64,000 bases of DNA from CAZQIC01 sp964593555. GTDB lineage: Bacteria > Bacteroidota > Bacteroidia > JAFLBG01. The notes under the pieces are model-generated. The model saw nothing but the letters and a program-made list of their open reading frames with translations. It had not been told where the DNA came from and did not search any database. Positions within the stretch are counted from its first letter, which is position 1, and the number at the start of each line of letters is the position of its first letter. The DNA is taken from positions 1-64,000 of the forward strand of contig CAZQIC010000005.1 of NCBI GenBank assembly GCA_964593555.1, written 5' to 3'. Both the position numbers and the translations under genes were made by a program. Below are positions 38,001 through 46,273 of this stretch, in pieces.

Positions 38001-39519
38001 TGTCAAAACTTCCTTTGTGGGGTGCAGTTTTATCGCCACCGGCCGGATTTTGTGATGATGTTAAAACAAAATAATCTCCACCTATAGAATCTGTCAGTAC
38101 ATAATAATCCTTTGTCATTCCATAAGATAAGCCGTGGTGAGGTCCGTCAAAGCCGGGCCCTGCGGAGGCATAAACATAATCCCATTCAATTATTCCGGCA
38201 TTGTTAAGTTTTACCATCCATGGAGCCCTGTTGTTATTAGGGTTAGCTCTTGTTTTATCTCCATTTACAGGGACGACATCTGAGTGTCCCGACAAAATAA
38301 TTCCTCCATCACACGCTATATAGGCGGATTGTATCTCATCCCATCCGGTTGTGCCAATACTGTTCCTCCAAAGTATATTTCCGCTTGAATTAATTTTTAC
38401 TGCAAAAAAATCGGCGGCTCCCCCGTGGTGGCCCGCTCCGTCCACGTCAAGTGCGGTGGCCTCATCTCCATTTGTGCTACCGCCCCGTCCCACAAGTACA
38501 AAATTACCATCGGTGGTTGCAATAATCCCAGGAGAAGCATAAAGACAATCTGTACCGCTGCCACCAATTGCATTGTCCCATACCTGGTTTCCGTTGAGGT
38601 CAAGTTTTATTACCCAATAGTCATAGCTTCCATGTGCGGGAGTCCCATCAACATCAGGTAAAGCAAGGTCTCCGTTTGATGATGAGCTTGTTCCGCTAAT
38701 GAGATAACCGTTTGCAACCTGTATGCACGATCCGCCGTAATCAAAAGTGCTGCCGCCTAACATATTACTCCATTGTATCGTTCCGTTCGGTCTTAATTTA
38801 ATTGCCCAAATATCAGGATTTGGCAATGCGCCATGGCGGCCAGACCCATCAACATCATTTGCCGCGGCCGCATCCAGATCTGTCGAATAAGAATCACCAA
38901 TAACGAGATAACCGCCATCCGAAGTTTGTATTATATCGTTTGCGTAATCAGAGCCGGAACCACCAACAATATTATGCCACTGCATGATACCTGCAGAATT
39001 TAATTTTACAATCCACATATCGGCCGTGCCGCCTCTTGTTCCACTGGCATCCGCATCTGGTATAGCCAGATCACCGGTTGCGGAAATTGTTCCAAATACC
39101 CCACCAATAAATCCTGCTAAAATGTATCCTCCGTCACTAGTCGGTGTAACACAGGTCGCTTCTTCAGCTCCATCACCACCCAATGAATTTTGCCAGATGA
39201 TCTGGCCATTGTCATTGAGTTTTTGTATCCAGAAATCCTGGGTAGCAATTGCTCCCATAGAGTGATTGCCCGACCCATCGGGATCAGTCGCTGCCGAAAC
39301 ATTAAAGTTATTCGAAGTGCATTTACTTACGGCGATAAACCCGCCTGGGATCCTTGCAAAATCATGGCCGTACTCAGATCCGCTTCCTCCATAAGTGGAG
39401 TCCCAAACAATGCGGGGCTGTGCTGTTGAGGTTTGCTGGAATAAAAATATTAAGAAGATTAAAGAAAGAATATGAATAAGATTTTGTTTAATTTTTGGAA
39501 AAGTTTTGGGGTGTTTCAC
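35098..39519 (-). CDS. T9SS type B giant with delta-60-like propeller, SprB and PKD repeats
   Basis: A 1473-residue protein starting at a GTG (no ATG nearby; the next residues form a good signal peptide ending QTSTAQ). Residues about 35-510 are propeller-like repeats of the form IxWxNxxGGSGxDxxxxxxxTxDGGYxxxGxSxS with interspersed Asp-rich loops (DPDGSGNH, DVDGAGHHGG) that may bind calcium; they differ from SBBP repeats. A PKD domain (SWHFGDA, about 550) is followed by six SprB repeats (about 640-1110), an Ig-like module, two PKD domains (VWNFGDGG, YWSFGDA) and a type B sorting domain (FILYVPNSFTPNGDDINDLF, ending HISLIK). The C-terminal half is colinear with the protein at 56733. Confidence 0.8.
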   Translation of the reverse strand: MKHPKTFPKIKQNLIHILSLIFLIFLFQQTSTAQPRIVWDSTYGGSGSEYGHDFARIPGGFIAVSKCTSNNFNVSAATDPDGSGNHSMGAIATQDFWIQKLNDNGQIIWQNSLGGDGAEEATCVTPTSDGGYILAGFIGGVFGTISATGDLAIPDADASGTRGGTADMWIVKLNSAGIMQWHNIVGGSGSDYANDIIQTSDGGYLVIGDSYSTDLDAAAANDVDGSGRHGALPNPDIWAIKLRPNGTIQWSNMLGGSTFDYGGSCIQVANGYLISGTSSSSNGDLALPDVDGTPAHGSYDYWVIKLDLNGNQVWDNAIGGSGTDCLYASPGIIATTDGNFVLVGRGGSTNGDEATALDVDGAGHHGGAADFFAVKINSSGNILWRNSIGTTGWDEIQSAYIACDGGIILSGHSDVVPVNGDKTRANPNNNRAPWMVKLNNAGIIEWDYVYASAGPGFDGPHHGLSYGMTKDYYVLTDSIGGDYFVLTSSQNPAGGDKTAPHKGSFDSWLLKFTFELTANYRSDVVCFGTPTQFTDQSTFTNLRPLPTYSWHFGDAASGALNTSTLKNPVHNFTAPGNYVVMQCVQYECKYDTMIKTINVPLPPDVSFTANYYVCNGSSISISPTVNPTGGSYSWSGGQTTSSISVSPVSNTTYSIVYTDITGCTNSAATTVTVNPVPVLGILSQNNVLCFGGSTGSATVNVISGLAPYTYSWNPSGQASALAVGLSAMTYTSTVTDGNGCSTTITATITEPPLLQPFIPASNDIICNGGTTGWALAGAIGGTVPYSYSWSSVPSQTTSTASNLTAGVYSVIITDDNNCTAQRSITLTEAPAITTTITVLSSPLCNGDATGSISIALSNGTAPFNYLWSPGNYTNSIVTGLTAGLYSVSINDINGCTAQSSINITEPTLLTMSPTSTPDHCLSGDGTASINPGGGTLNYTYSWSSSLQTTSTITGLSAGTYTATLTDNNGCSISAPMVVTPIAVDTLLNPSITNASCNGSCDGVATLQVSGSANGPYNYTWNTVPAQNSITATGLCTGSYVLTVSDASGCKDNISIFIAEPSPLTATLTSTSTLCFGDNTGTATVNVSGGTPGYIYNWQGGQASQTATGFLSGIYSVTITDNNGCTIAPTVQVNDSPQLIVTIAPSAPICDGQQTILNSNVGGGTPGYTYLWNTGQITSGITTPTLASNTSFSLLVTDNNGCTANAVTQVTVNALPIVNFSSDVTAGCKPLCVNFTNTSPMSHSQVWNFGDGGNSAQTNPLYCYNQTGSYSVTLIITDNNGCSNSLTQNNYITVHPDPVASFTATPQPATILNPTVFFRSNDVGVSGWYWSFGDALNSSSTDQNTNYTYSDTGNYTVRLVVVNEFGCRDIAEKTVRINPDFILYVPNSFTPNGDDINDLFTPIGIGVDVDEYVLYIYDRWGSQIFKSTQPNVGWDGKANDGKNVAQMDVYVWKVITRDVLGGLHRYEGHISLIK

Positions 39520-39659
39520 GGAAAAAAGTTTAATGTTTTACCATATAATTATTGCTTACAATAAAGATGTGGTCAAATAAGTTGTTTCCAAAAGTAAAAT
39601 GGACAAAAAAATACAATCCTAAAAGACAAAAAATAGGGTAATTATGTATTAAATATTGG

Positions 39660-39667
39660 TATATTTG
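39660..39667 (+). promoter_or_regulatory. TANNTTTG box before the 39694 gene
   Basis: TATATTTG lies 26 bases before the ATG in the 174-base divergent gap between the giant gene (start 39519) and the helical protein gene. No clear -33 element is seen. Confidence 0.3.
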
Positions 39668-39693
39668 ATAATAATTTATTCAATTCAAGTTTT

Positions 39694-41127
39694 ATGAAAA
39701 AACTTTTCAGCCTGGTTGATGGTCTTTCGAAAAATGAAAAGAGATATTTTAAGACTCATACCAAGTCCAATAATGCCCTCGAAATATTTGATTTAATAAA
39801 TAAGGAGAAGCGAGATATAGCGCGAATTGAAAAATACTCCTCTAAGGAAAAAAATTATTTACTTAACTCGATTCTTAGATCGCTTCGTGGCTTTCATGGC
39901 CAAATGTCTGTAAACAGGATGCTTGATAACTATGTTCATGAGATTGATATTTTGGTAAACAAAGAATTGTATGATTTGGCTTTGAGTCGTGTTCACCAAG
40001 GAGAAAAGCTTGCGGCTCGCCATGAAAAGGTCCATCACCAGATATTATTTTTAAGATTCCGGAGGAGAATTGAAAGGAATAGAGGTCTCGACAATGAAGA
40101 ATCGATCAAGACTCATTATAAAAATCTTTATTCTCTTTTTAAATTAATGAATGTCGATTATCATTTGGCAGAAATGATAAATAATTATAGGGAAAAAGCA
40201 TTTTTGGAGAGGGAATATGATCTGGAGAACGAGGTAGAAAAACTTCTTTTAACATTGTCTCCCGACCTACGCGAAAAAATAAAAACAAATTATCTATATA
40301 CAAGGATCAATGGCTTCATGAGTTTTGACAAAAAGCAATCCGATGAAGCATATGAATATTATTCCAATATGTGTAAAATATTCCAAGAGAAATCACCCCG
40401 GCTTCCTGATTCTGCTCTGGACTATTTTTCCCGTATCAATTATGTTACAGTACTTCATAGTTTTTTAACGGTATTAAAGGAAACAGATCGCGAAAAAGAA
40501 TTTTTTGAGGTGATCGAGATCCTGAAAAACTCTGAAGGAATGTCGGTGAAAGAAGCAAGTAAGAGCTTTGTAAATATGTCGGTAAGTCTCACCGATTATT
40601 TCTTAAGAAAAAATGAAATAAAAAAGGGAATCACATTCTTACTGGAGTACAAGCAGAAAATAGAATCGATCAGTTATGAACGCGACCGGATGGAGCTGCT
40701 TTATTTCAATATGGCTTATATTTATTTTCTTCAGAAGCATTTTCGGGACGCTCATCGATATATCAGTAAATATATACTGTACCAAAATCCTAAATATAAA
40801 ATTTTATATAAAGCCTCTAATTTTGTGTATATATTAATCCAGTTAGAGTTAAATAAATTAGATTTTGCTTTTAGTGTTTTAGACAAATTTGTTAAAAAGC
40901 TAAAGAATGAGGGGCAGTACAACACATTTGACGATTTGTTGGCACAATTTATCACAAGTCATTTTTCTCCTGGTTCTCTGTCTCAGCAGGCAGAAAAACA
41001 TTATTCGGACTTATCGGATTTGATAAAAAATGGTAAAACCGGTTTGATACAGGTAAATCTAAATCAGTATTTTAATTTCAAGGGATGGATGGAATCAAAA
41101 TTATTTAACAAGCCTTTTAATCCATGA
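39694..41127 (+). CDS. Conserved helical protein, paralogue of 15027-16565
   Basis: A 477-residue helical, charged, apparently cytoplasmic protein. It shares the N-terminal motif LSKNEKRYFKTH, the middle segment with LF-LINKEK and YLLNSILRSLRGFHG, and the C-terminal GWMESKLFNKPF with the 512-residue protein encoded at 15027. Helical repeats of about 35-40 residues may be TPR-like (for example ELYDLALSRVHQGEKLA and YFNMAYIYFLQKHFRDAHRYISKYI). It is divergent from a giant T9SS cargo gene and ends 98 bases before nuoI. Function unknown; the repeated association with adhesin loci may or may not be meaningful. Confidence 0.65.
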   Translation: MKKLFSLVDGLSKNEKRYFKTHTKSNNALEIFDLINKEKRDIARIEKYSSKEKNYLLNSILRSLRGFHGQMSVNRMLDNYVHEIDILVNKELYDLALSRVHQGEKLAARHEKVHHQILFLRFRRRIERNRGLDNEESIKTHYKNLYSLFKLMNVDYHLAEMINNYREKAFLEREYDLENEVEKLLLTLSPDLREKIKTNYLYTRINGFMSFDKKQSDEAYEYYSNMCKIFQEKSPRLPDSALDYFSRINYVTVLHSFLTVLKETDREKEFFEVIEILKNSEGMSVKEASKSFVNMSVSLTDYFLRKNEIKKGITFLLEYKQKIESISYERDRMELLYFNMAYIYFLQKHFRDAHRYISKYILYQNPKYKILYKASNFVYILIQLELNKLDFAFSVLDKFVKKLKNEGQYNTFDDLLAQFITSHFSPGSLSQQAEKHYSDLSDLIKNGKTGLIQVNLNQYFNFKGWMESKLFNKPFNP

Positions 41128-41200
41128 TTTTATAATGCCAAAGACTTGTTATAAATTTGATAAAGTTGAAAACAAAAACTAAATAAATAGTGTAAATTGT

Positions 41201-41208
41201 TACATTTG
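41201..41208 (+). promoter_or_regulatory. TANNTTTG box before nuoI
   Basis: TACATTTG lies 17 bases before the nuoI ATG in the 98-base gap after the helical protein gene. It would let the nuoI-N block be transcribed on its own, but no -33 TTG is at the right distance. Confidence 0.3.
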
Positions 41209-41225
41209 TAACTATAAAATAATCA

Positions 41226-41831
41226 ATGCAACTCACCACACGTTCAAAAGTTGTTGTAAAAAAGCAGATGAGCTTTATGGAAAAGCTCTATCTACCTGCT
41301 ATTTTGGGTGGGATGTGGATTACTATTAAGCATTTTTTCAGAAAAAAGGCTACCATTAAATATCCTGAAGAGCAGCGTGAATTTGCTCCGGTATATAGAG
41401 GTATGCACGTATTAAAACGTGATGAGAATGGGGCTGAAAGATGTACAGCATGCGGGCTCTGTGCTGTCGCATGTCCGGCCGAAGCAATTACCATGGAATC
41501 TGCGGAAAGAAAACCGGGTGAAGAACATTTATACAGAGAAGAAAAGTATGCGAAAATATATGAGATAAATATGCTCAGGTGTATTTTTTGCGGCTTGTGT
41601 GAAGAGGCTTGCCCAAAAGAGTCCATTTTCCTTACCGACAGGATAGTTCCTTCAGACGACCTTAGAAAAGATTTTATTTATGGTAAAGACAAATTGGTTG
41701 ATCCCATAGAGGCAGATAAACGCATTGATGTTTCTAAAAGAGAAACAAAAGAGGTGCTTGAGTTTAAGAAAAATAAAAATATAGGTCATAACCAATTGTT
41801 TGAAGGAAAAAAATTTAAAAGCGGTAGTTAA
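41226..41831 (+). CDS. nuoI: NADH-quinone oxidoreductase subunit I
   Basis: A 201-residue ferredoxin-like subunit of respiratory complex I, which passes electrons through two [4Fe-4S] clusters (N6a and N6b) in the peripheral arm. Both binding motifs are complete: Cys73, 76, 79 and 83 in CTACGLCAVACP, and Cys119, 122, 125 and 129 in CIFCGLCEEACP. The N-terminal amphipathic helix (EKLYLPAILGGMWITIKHFF) would lie on the membrane. It is the first gene of a nuoI-J-K-L-M-N block; nuoA-H are not upstream, where an unrelated helical protein gene ends 98 bases away. Confidence 0.95.
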   Translation: MQLTTRSKVVVKKQMSFMEKLYLPAILGGMWITIKHFFRKKATIKYPEEQREFAPVYRGMHVLKRDENGAERCTACGLCAVACPAEAITMESAERKPGEEHLYREEKYAKIYEINMLRCIFCGLCEEACPKESIFLTDRIVPSDDLRKDFIYGKDKLVDPIEADKRIDVSKRETKEVLEFKKNKNIGHNQLFEGKKFKSGS

Positions 41832-41889
41832 TAATAGTCTAAGAAAGTTTACCTACTTTCTTTTTGTCTATTGCCTACTGAAATAGCTT

Positions 41890-42393
41890 ATGCTTACAAC
41901 GTATTCATTTTATTTTCTTTCTTTCCTGGCTGTATTTTGCGGCCTTATGGTTGTCTTCTCTAAAAGGCCGGTATACAGTATTCTTTATCTTATTGTAACT
42001 TTTTTTGCAATTGCGGGTCACTATCTTTTATTGAATGCACAGTTTCTTGCAGCAGTGCATATTATAGTTTATGCAGGTGCCATTATGGTTCTGTTCCTGT
42101 TTGTTATCATGTTGTTAAACCTTAATCATGAAAGTGAGCCGCATAAAAATATGTGGCTGAAATTTGCAGCAACTATTTCTGCCGGCATGTTATTGCTGGT
42201 ATTAGTAGGTGTTTTAAAAGAAGCGGAAGCAATACAGCCTTTCAGGGCATTTAATTCGGATATCGGGTTGGTAAAAAATATTGGTAAAGTATTGTTTGAT
42301 GAATTTATGTTGCCATTTGAAGTTTCTTCTATCCTGTTTTTATCAGCCATGGTTGGCGCGGTAATGTTGGGAAAGAAAGAAGTTGATGGTTAA
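41890..42393 (+). CDS. nuoJ: NADH-quinone oxidoreductase subunit J
   Basis: A 167-residue membrane subunit of complex I with five predicted transmembrane segments. The third, containing HIIVYAGAIMVLFLFVIMLLN, is the family hallmark and takes part in coupling quinone reduction to proton pumping. It follows nuoI by 58 bases and precedes nuoK by 93 bases; both spacers contain 7-base periodic sequence. The length is typical. Confidence 0.95.
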   Translation: MLTTYSFYFLSFLAVFCGLMVVFSKRPVYSILYLIVTFFAIAGHYLLLNAQFLAAVHIIVYAGAIMVLFLFVIMLLNLNHESEPHKNMWLKFAATISAGMLLLVLVGVLKEAEAIQPFRAFNSDIGLVKNIGKVLFDEFMLPFEVSSILFLSAMVGAVMLGKKEVDG

Positions 42394-42421
42394 TGAGTTT
42401 CGAGTTCTGAGTTTCGAGTTT
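42394..42421 (-). repeat. Heptamer array of inverse orientation, four units
   Basis: TGAGTTT, CGAGTTC, TGAGTTT, CGAGTTT directly after the nuoJ stop. The reverse complement gives AAACTCG/AAACTCA-type units with the AACT core seen elsewhere. Confidence 0.8.
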
Positions 42422-42424
42422 AAA

Positions 42425-42445
42425 ACAACCCAAAACTCCTGACCC
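42425..42445 (+). repeat. Heptamer array, three units
   Basis: ACAACCC, AAAACTC, CTGACCC, followed by a degenerate GAAACAA. It faces the inverse array at 42394-42421, so the transcript between nuoJ and nuoK can fold back on itself. Confidence 0.65.
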
Positions 42446-42486
42446 GAAACAAAGTAATGTTAAATAAAGTATTACAATAAAGTAAC

Positions 42487-42804
42487 ATGAGTGCTATCCA
42501 GTCCATACCAATTAGCTATTACATCATGCTTAGTGTGGTGTTATTCTCAATTGGAGTAATGGGTGTTTTGTTACGTAGAAACGCAATCATTATTCTAATG
42601 TGTGTTGAGTTGATGCTCAATGCGGTCAATTTACTTTTTGTAGCTTTCTCTTCTTATTTATCAGATACAGCTGGGCAGGTTTTCGTGGTATTTATTATGG
42701 TTGTCGCTGCTGCTGAGGTTTCAGTTGGTCTCGCCATATTAGTAATGATATATCGTAACACGCACTCGACAGATATAAATTTGTTGAATAAACTAAAGTG
42801 GTAA
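42487..42804 (+). CDS. nuoK: NADH-quinone oxidoreductase subunit K
   Basis: A 105-residue complex I subunit with three transmembrane helices, homologous to MrpC. The conserved glutamate in IILMCVELMLNAVNL (second helix) and the glutamate in VVAAAEVSVGLAILV (third helix) are both present; they form part of the hydrophilic proton-translocation axis. The stop is one base before the nuoL ATG, so translation is likely coupled. Confidence 0.95.
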   Translation: MSAIQSIPISYYIMLSVVLFSIGVMGVLLRRNAIIILMCVELMLNAVNLLFVAFSSYLSDTAGQVFVVFIMVVAAAEVSVGLAILVMIYRNTHSTDINLLNKLKW

Positions 42805-42805
42805 T

Positions 42806-44707
42806 ATGATTGAATTAGTTTGGCTTATTCCTCTTCTTCCCTTGCTTGGCTTTGCTGTTATTGGCTTTATGGGGAAAGGTATGCCAAAGAGTGTTGTTGG
42901 ACTTGTTGGCTGTGGTACAATACTAGGTTCTTTTCTTATTTCATTGTATCTGTTTTTTACTTTAACAGGCAGCGATGTTAAAGAACATACTCTCTCGCTC
43001 TTTAACTGGATATACGCAGGGGATTTTAGTGTTGACTTTTCTTTCTTAATTGATCCGCTTTCTTCTTTATTTCTTTTGATCATAACTGGTGTTGGCTTTT
43101 TAATACATGTTTACTCAACCGGGTATATGCATGATGACGAAGGTTATCATCGCTTCTTTGCCTACCTCAACCTGTTCGTATTTTTTATGTTGCTGCTTGT
43201 ATTAGGTTCCAATTACCTTATCATGTTCGTAGGTTGGGAGGGTGTTGGTTTGTGTTCTTACTTACTAATTGGATTCTGGTTTAAAAACACAGAGTACAAT
43301 AATGCTGCGAAAAAAGCATTCATCATGAATCGTATTGGTGACCTTGGTTTTATCCTTGGTATCATTCTCATTTTTATCACTTTTGGCAGCATCAATTATT
43401 CAGAGGTGTTTGGCAGCGCAAGTAAATTTGCATCCGGTGATACAACATTGGTCGCCATTACACTATTGCTTTTTATTGGTGCAATGGGTAAGAGTGCTCA
43501 ATTGCCTTTATATACCTGGCTGCCTGATGCAATGGCCGGACCAACACCTGTATCAGCATTGATCCATGCTGCTACAATGGTTACCGCCGGTATTTACATG
43601 ATAGCACGTTCAAATATTCTTTTCACCCTCTCACCTGTAACAATGGGTATTGTTGCTGGTGTAGGATTATTCACCGCGATTTTTGCAGCGAGTATCGGCT
43701 TGTTTCAAAATGATATTAAAAAAGTTCTGGCGTATTCAACAGTGAGCCAGTTGGGATATATGTTCCTTGCATTAGGAGTTGGATCTTATACAGGTGCTGT
43801 TTTCCATGTTACAACACATGCATTTTTTAAAGCGCTTTTATTTCTTGCGGCAGGAAGTGTTATTCATGCCATGAGTGGTGAGCAGGATATTCGTAACATG
43901 GGCGGATTGAAAAAAAGTTTACCCATTACTCATATGGTATTTTTAATTGGCACGCTCGCAATCGCAGGGGTGCCGCCATTTGCAGGCTTCTTTTCAAAAG
44001 ACGAAATACTGGCACATGCCTTTGCTGCAAGTCCATTGCTCTGGATATTGGGAATGGCAGGCGCTTTAATGACGGCGTTTTATATGTTCCGTTTATATTA
44101 TTTAACTTTTTATGGTGGGTTCAGGGGAACTAAGGCGCAGGAACATCATTTGCACGAGAGCCCGAAATCAATGACGATACCATTAATGGTATTGGCCGGA
44201 CTTTCTGTACTTGGTGGTTTTATTGGTATTCCTGAAGTTTTTGGTGCGGAACATTTACTCGATAATTTCTTGTCTCCCGTGTTTAGTGATTCGTCTATGA
44301 GAGTTGCATCACATCATTTATCTCACTCAACGGAATATATGTTAATGGGAATTTCGGTTGCTGCGATCGGAGCTGTAATATATTATGCCTACATAACTTT
44401 TGTTAAGAAGGAACAGTTGCCTTCCGAAGAAGGTGAAGAAACATCAGCAATACAAAAACTCATTTACAGCAAATATTATGTGGATGAATTGTACGCAACC
44501 TTATTTACTAAGCCTCTTAATTGGTTGTCGGAACAATTCTATAAATTTTTAGAGCTTAAATTTATTGACGCAATTGTGAATGGAGTTGGTAAAGGCGTGA
44601 ATGGTGTCGCGTCTGTATTAAGGCTGGCGCAAACAGGCAGGGTCGGCTTTTATATTTTTGCAATGGTTATAGGAATCGTATTGATGTTGTTTTATAAAAT
44701 GATGTGA
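42806..44707 (+). CDS. nuoL: NADH-quinone oxidoreductase subunit L
   Basis: A 633-residue antiporter-like subunit of complex I with about 16 transmembrane segments. The core motif around VGWEGVGLCSYLLIGFW contains the conserved glutamate of the fifth helix, and LPDAMAGPTPVSALIHAATMVTAGIYM contains the broken helix with its conserved residues. The region after residue 560 would form the long lateral helix and the last membrane anchor (VGFYIFAMVIGIVLMLF). Its TGA stop shares one base with the nuoM ATG. Confidence 0.95.
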   Translation: MIELVWLIPLLPLLGFAVIGFMGKGMPKSVVGLVGCGTILGSFLISLYLFFTLTGSDVKEHTLSLFNWIYAGDFSVDFSFLIDPLSSLFLLIITGVGFLIHVYSTGYMHDDEGYHRFFAYLNLFVFFMLLLVLGSNYLIMFVGWEGVGLCSYLLIGFWFKNTEYNNAAKKAFIMNRIGDLGFILGIILIFITFGSINYSEVFGSASKFASGDTTLVAITLLLFIGAMGKSAQLPLYTWLPDAMAGPTPVSALIHAATMVTAGIYMIARSNILFTLSPVTMGIVAGVGLFTAIFAASIGLFQNDIKKVLAYSTVSQLGYMFLALGVGSYTGAVFHVTTHAFFKALLFLAAGSVIHAMSGEQDIRNMGGLKKSLPITHMVFLIGTLAIAGVPPFAGFFSKDEILAHAFAASPLLWILGMAGALMTAFYMFRLYYLTFYGGFRGTKAQEHHLHESPKSMTIPLMVLAGLSVLGGFIGIPEVFGAEHLLDNFLSPVFSDSSMRVASHHLSHSTEYMLMGISVAAIGAVIYYAYITFVKKEQLPSEEGEETSAIQKLIYSKYYVDELYATLFTKPLNWLSEQFYKFLELKFIDAIVNGVGKGVNGVASVLRLAQTGRVGFYIFAMVIGIVLMLFYKMM

Positions 44708-46176
44708 TGACGGGTATAATAACAGTCATATTAATATTGATCCCGCTTTTGGCTGGCGCTTTACTGCTTATAACAAAAGGAGAGCAGGTAAAAAGAATTG
44801 CACTTGCAGCTTCATTGCTGGAGTTGGTGGTTACAGCCGTTGCTTTATTTAAATTTAATGGAACTGGCGAACGTGAATTTGTTATTAATTATCCCTGGAT
44901 AAAATCGTTGGGAATAAATTTTTATGTAGGAATGGACGGTATCAGTTTACTGCTGGTATTGTTAACGTCAGGTTTAGTTCCCTTGATCATTTTTTCTTCG
45001 TTCAATAAAACAATTGAAAATCCTTCTCTGTTTTATTCCCTCATTTTGTTTATGCAAATGGCGCTGGTTGGTGTCTTTGTTGCCATGGACGGATTTTTAT
45101 TTTACGTTTTCTGGGAGCTTGCTCTTATTCCTATCTGGTTCATTTGTTTGTTATGGGGCAGCGGTGAAAAAAGAAGCATCACATTTAAATTTTTCATTTA
45201 TACGCTAACAGGAAGTTTATTTATGCTTGCAGCCCTTATCTATTTGTATTTACATACAGATGGAACGCATTCATTTTCTATTGATGCATTATATGCTGCG
45301 GGCCGCTCTCTTGATGCTGCGAAGCAAGCCTGGATATTCTGGGGAATGTTCATTGCCTTCGCAATTAAAATGCCTGTGTTTCCTTTTCATACCTGGCAGC
45401 CCGATACATATGTTTCTGCTCCAACACAGGGTACCATGTTGCTTTCCGGTATCATGTTAAAAATGGGAACTTACGGATTGATACGTTGGTTAGTTCCATT
45501 GGCGCCATTGGGAGTTGAGCAATGGGGTAATACAGCAATCATATTGTCAGTCATTGGAATAATTTACGCTTCATGTCTGGCTATATATCAAAAAGACATG
45601 AAACGCCTTATTGCATATTCATCCATTGCGCACGTTGGCTTAATTGCTGCTGGTATTATGGTGGTAAACTCGCAAGGGTTGCAGGGAAGTATTATACAAA
45701 TGATTAGTCACGGAATAAATGTTGTTGGCTTATTTTTTATCGTTGATATTATTGAGACAAAAACCAATACACGAATGACAGATAAGTTGGGAGGTATAAG
45801 AAATGTTAATCCGAATTTTGCTGTTGTGTTTTTAATAGTGTTGTTAGGAAGTGTTGCATTACCACTAACCAATGGTTTTGTCGGCGAATTTTTATTGATC
45901 AACGGTATTTATAAATACGGTGCATGGATAGCTGCATTTGCCGGATTAACGGTAATTCTGGGCGCTGTGTATATGCTGCGTTCATATCAATCAGTAATGT
46001 TGGGCAATACAAATTCAGTAACAGAAAAATTTGATTCATTGAACGGTATTGAGAAAACGATCTTAGTAATTATTTGTGCATTGATTTTAATAATCGGAGT
46101 GTACCCTAAGCCGCTGCTCGATATTGTGGGCCCTGCGGTGGAGATGTATATTCAGAATTATGGTGTTAATTATTAG
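44707..46176 (+). CDS. nuoM: NADH-quinone oxidoreductase subunit M
   Basis: A 489-residue antiporter-like complex I subunit with 14 predicted helices. The conserved glutamate is in FYVFWELALIPIWFI, and the broken-helix region is FPFHTWQPDTYVSAPTQGTM; YQKDMKRLIAYSSIAHVG is another family signature. The ATG at 44707 overlaps the nuoL stop as TGATG, a classical coupling arrangement, and is preferred to a GTG at 44704. It is followed by a 97-base spacer made largely of heptamers. Confidence 0.95.
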   Translation: MTGIITVILILIPLLAGALLLITKGEQVKRIALAASLLELVVTAVALFKFNGTGEREFVINYPWIKSLGINFYVGMDGISLLLVLLTSGLVPLIIFSSFNKTIENPSLFYSLILFMQMALVGVFVAMDGFLFYVFWELALIPIWFICLLWGSGEKRSITFKFFIYTLTGSLFMLAALIYLYLHTDGTHSFSIDALYAAGRSLDAAKQAWIFWGMFIAFAIKMPVFPFHTWQPDTYVSAPTQGTMLLSGIMLKMGTYGLIRWLVPLAPLGVEQWGNTAIILSVIGIIYASCLAIYQKDMKRLIAYSSIAHVGLIAAGIMVVNSQGLQGSIIQMISHGINVVGLFFIVDIIETKTNTRMTDKLGGIRNVNPNFAVVFLIVLLGSVALPLTNGFVGEFLLINGIYKYGAWIAAFAGLTVILGAVYMLRSYQSVMLGNTNSVTEKFDSLNGIEKTILVIICALILIIGVYPKPLLDIVGPAVEMYIQNYGVNY

Positions 46177-46204
46177 TATTGAGATATGAGTACATAGTAT
46201 TTGG
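46177..46204 (+). repeat. Degenerate 7-base periodic stretch
   Basis: TATTGAG, ATATGAG, TACATAG, TATTTGG follow the nuoM stop directly. The units share T/A..AG positions with a 7-base step, but the AACT core is lost. Confidence 0.45.
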
Positions 46205-46233
46205 TTTTGAAAAAAGGAAAATTAATAGGGCGG

Positions 46234-46268
46234 ATAAACTATGAACTTTAAACTAGGAACTTTGAACT
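46234..46268 (+). repeat. Heptamer array, five units
   Basis: ATAAACT, ATGAACT, TTAAACT, AGGAACT, TTGAACT in perfect register, ending five bases before the nuoN ATG. Every unit fits NNRAACT. Confidence 0.85.
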
Positions 46269-46273
46269 AATCA

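Noticed and set aside
41129..41155. AT-only inverted repeat TTTATAA/TTATAAA before nuoI
   Set aside because: Seven A/T pairs without G/C are expected by chance in this AT-rich gap.
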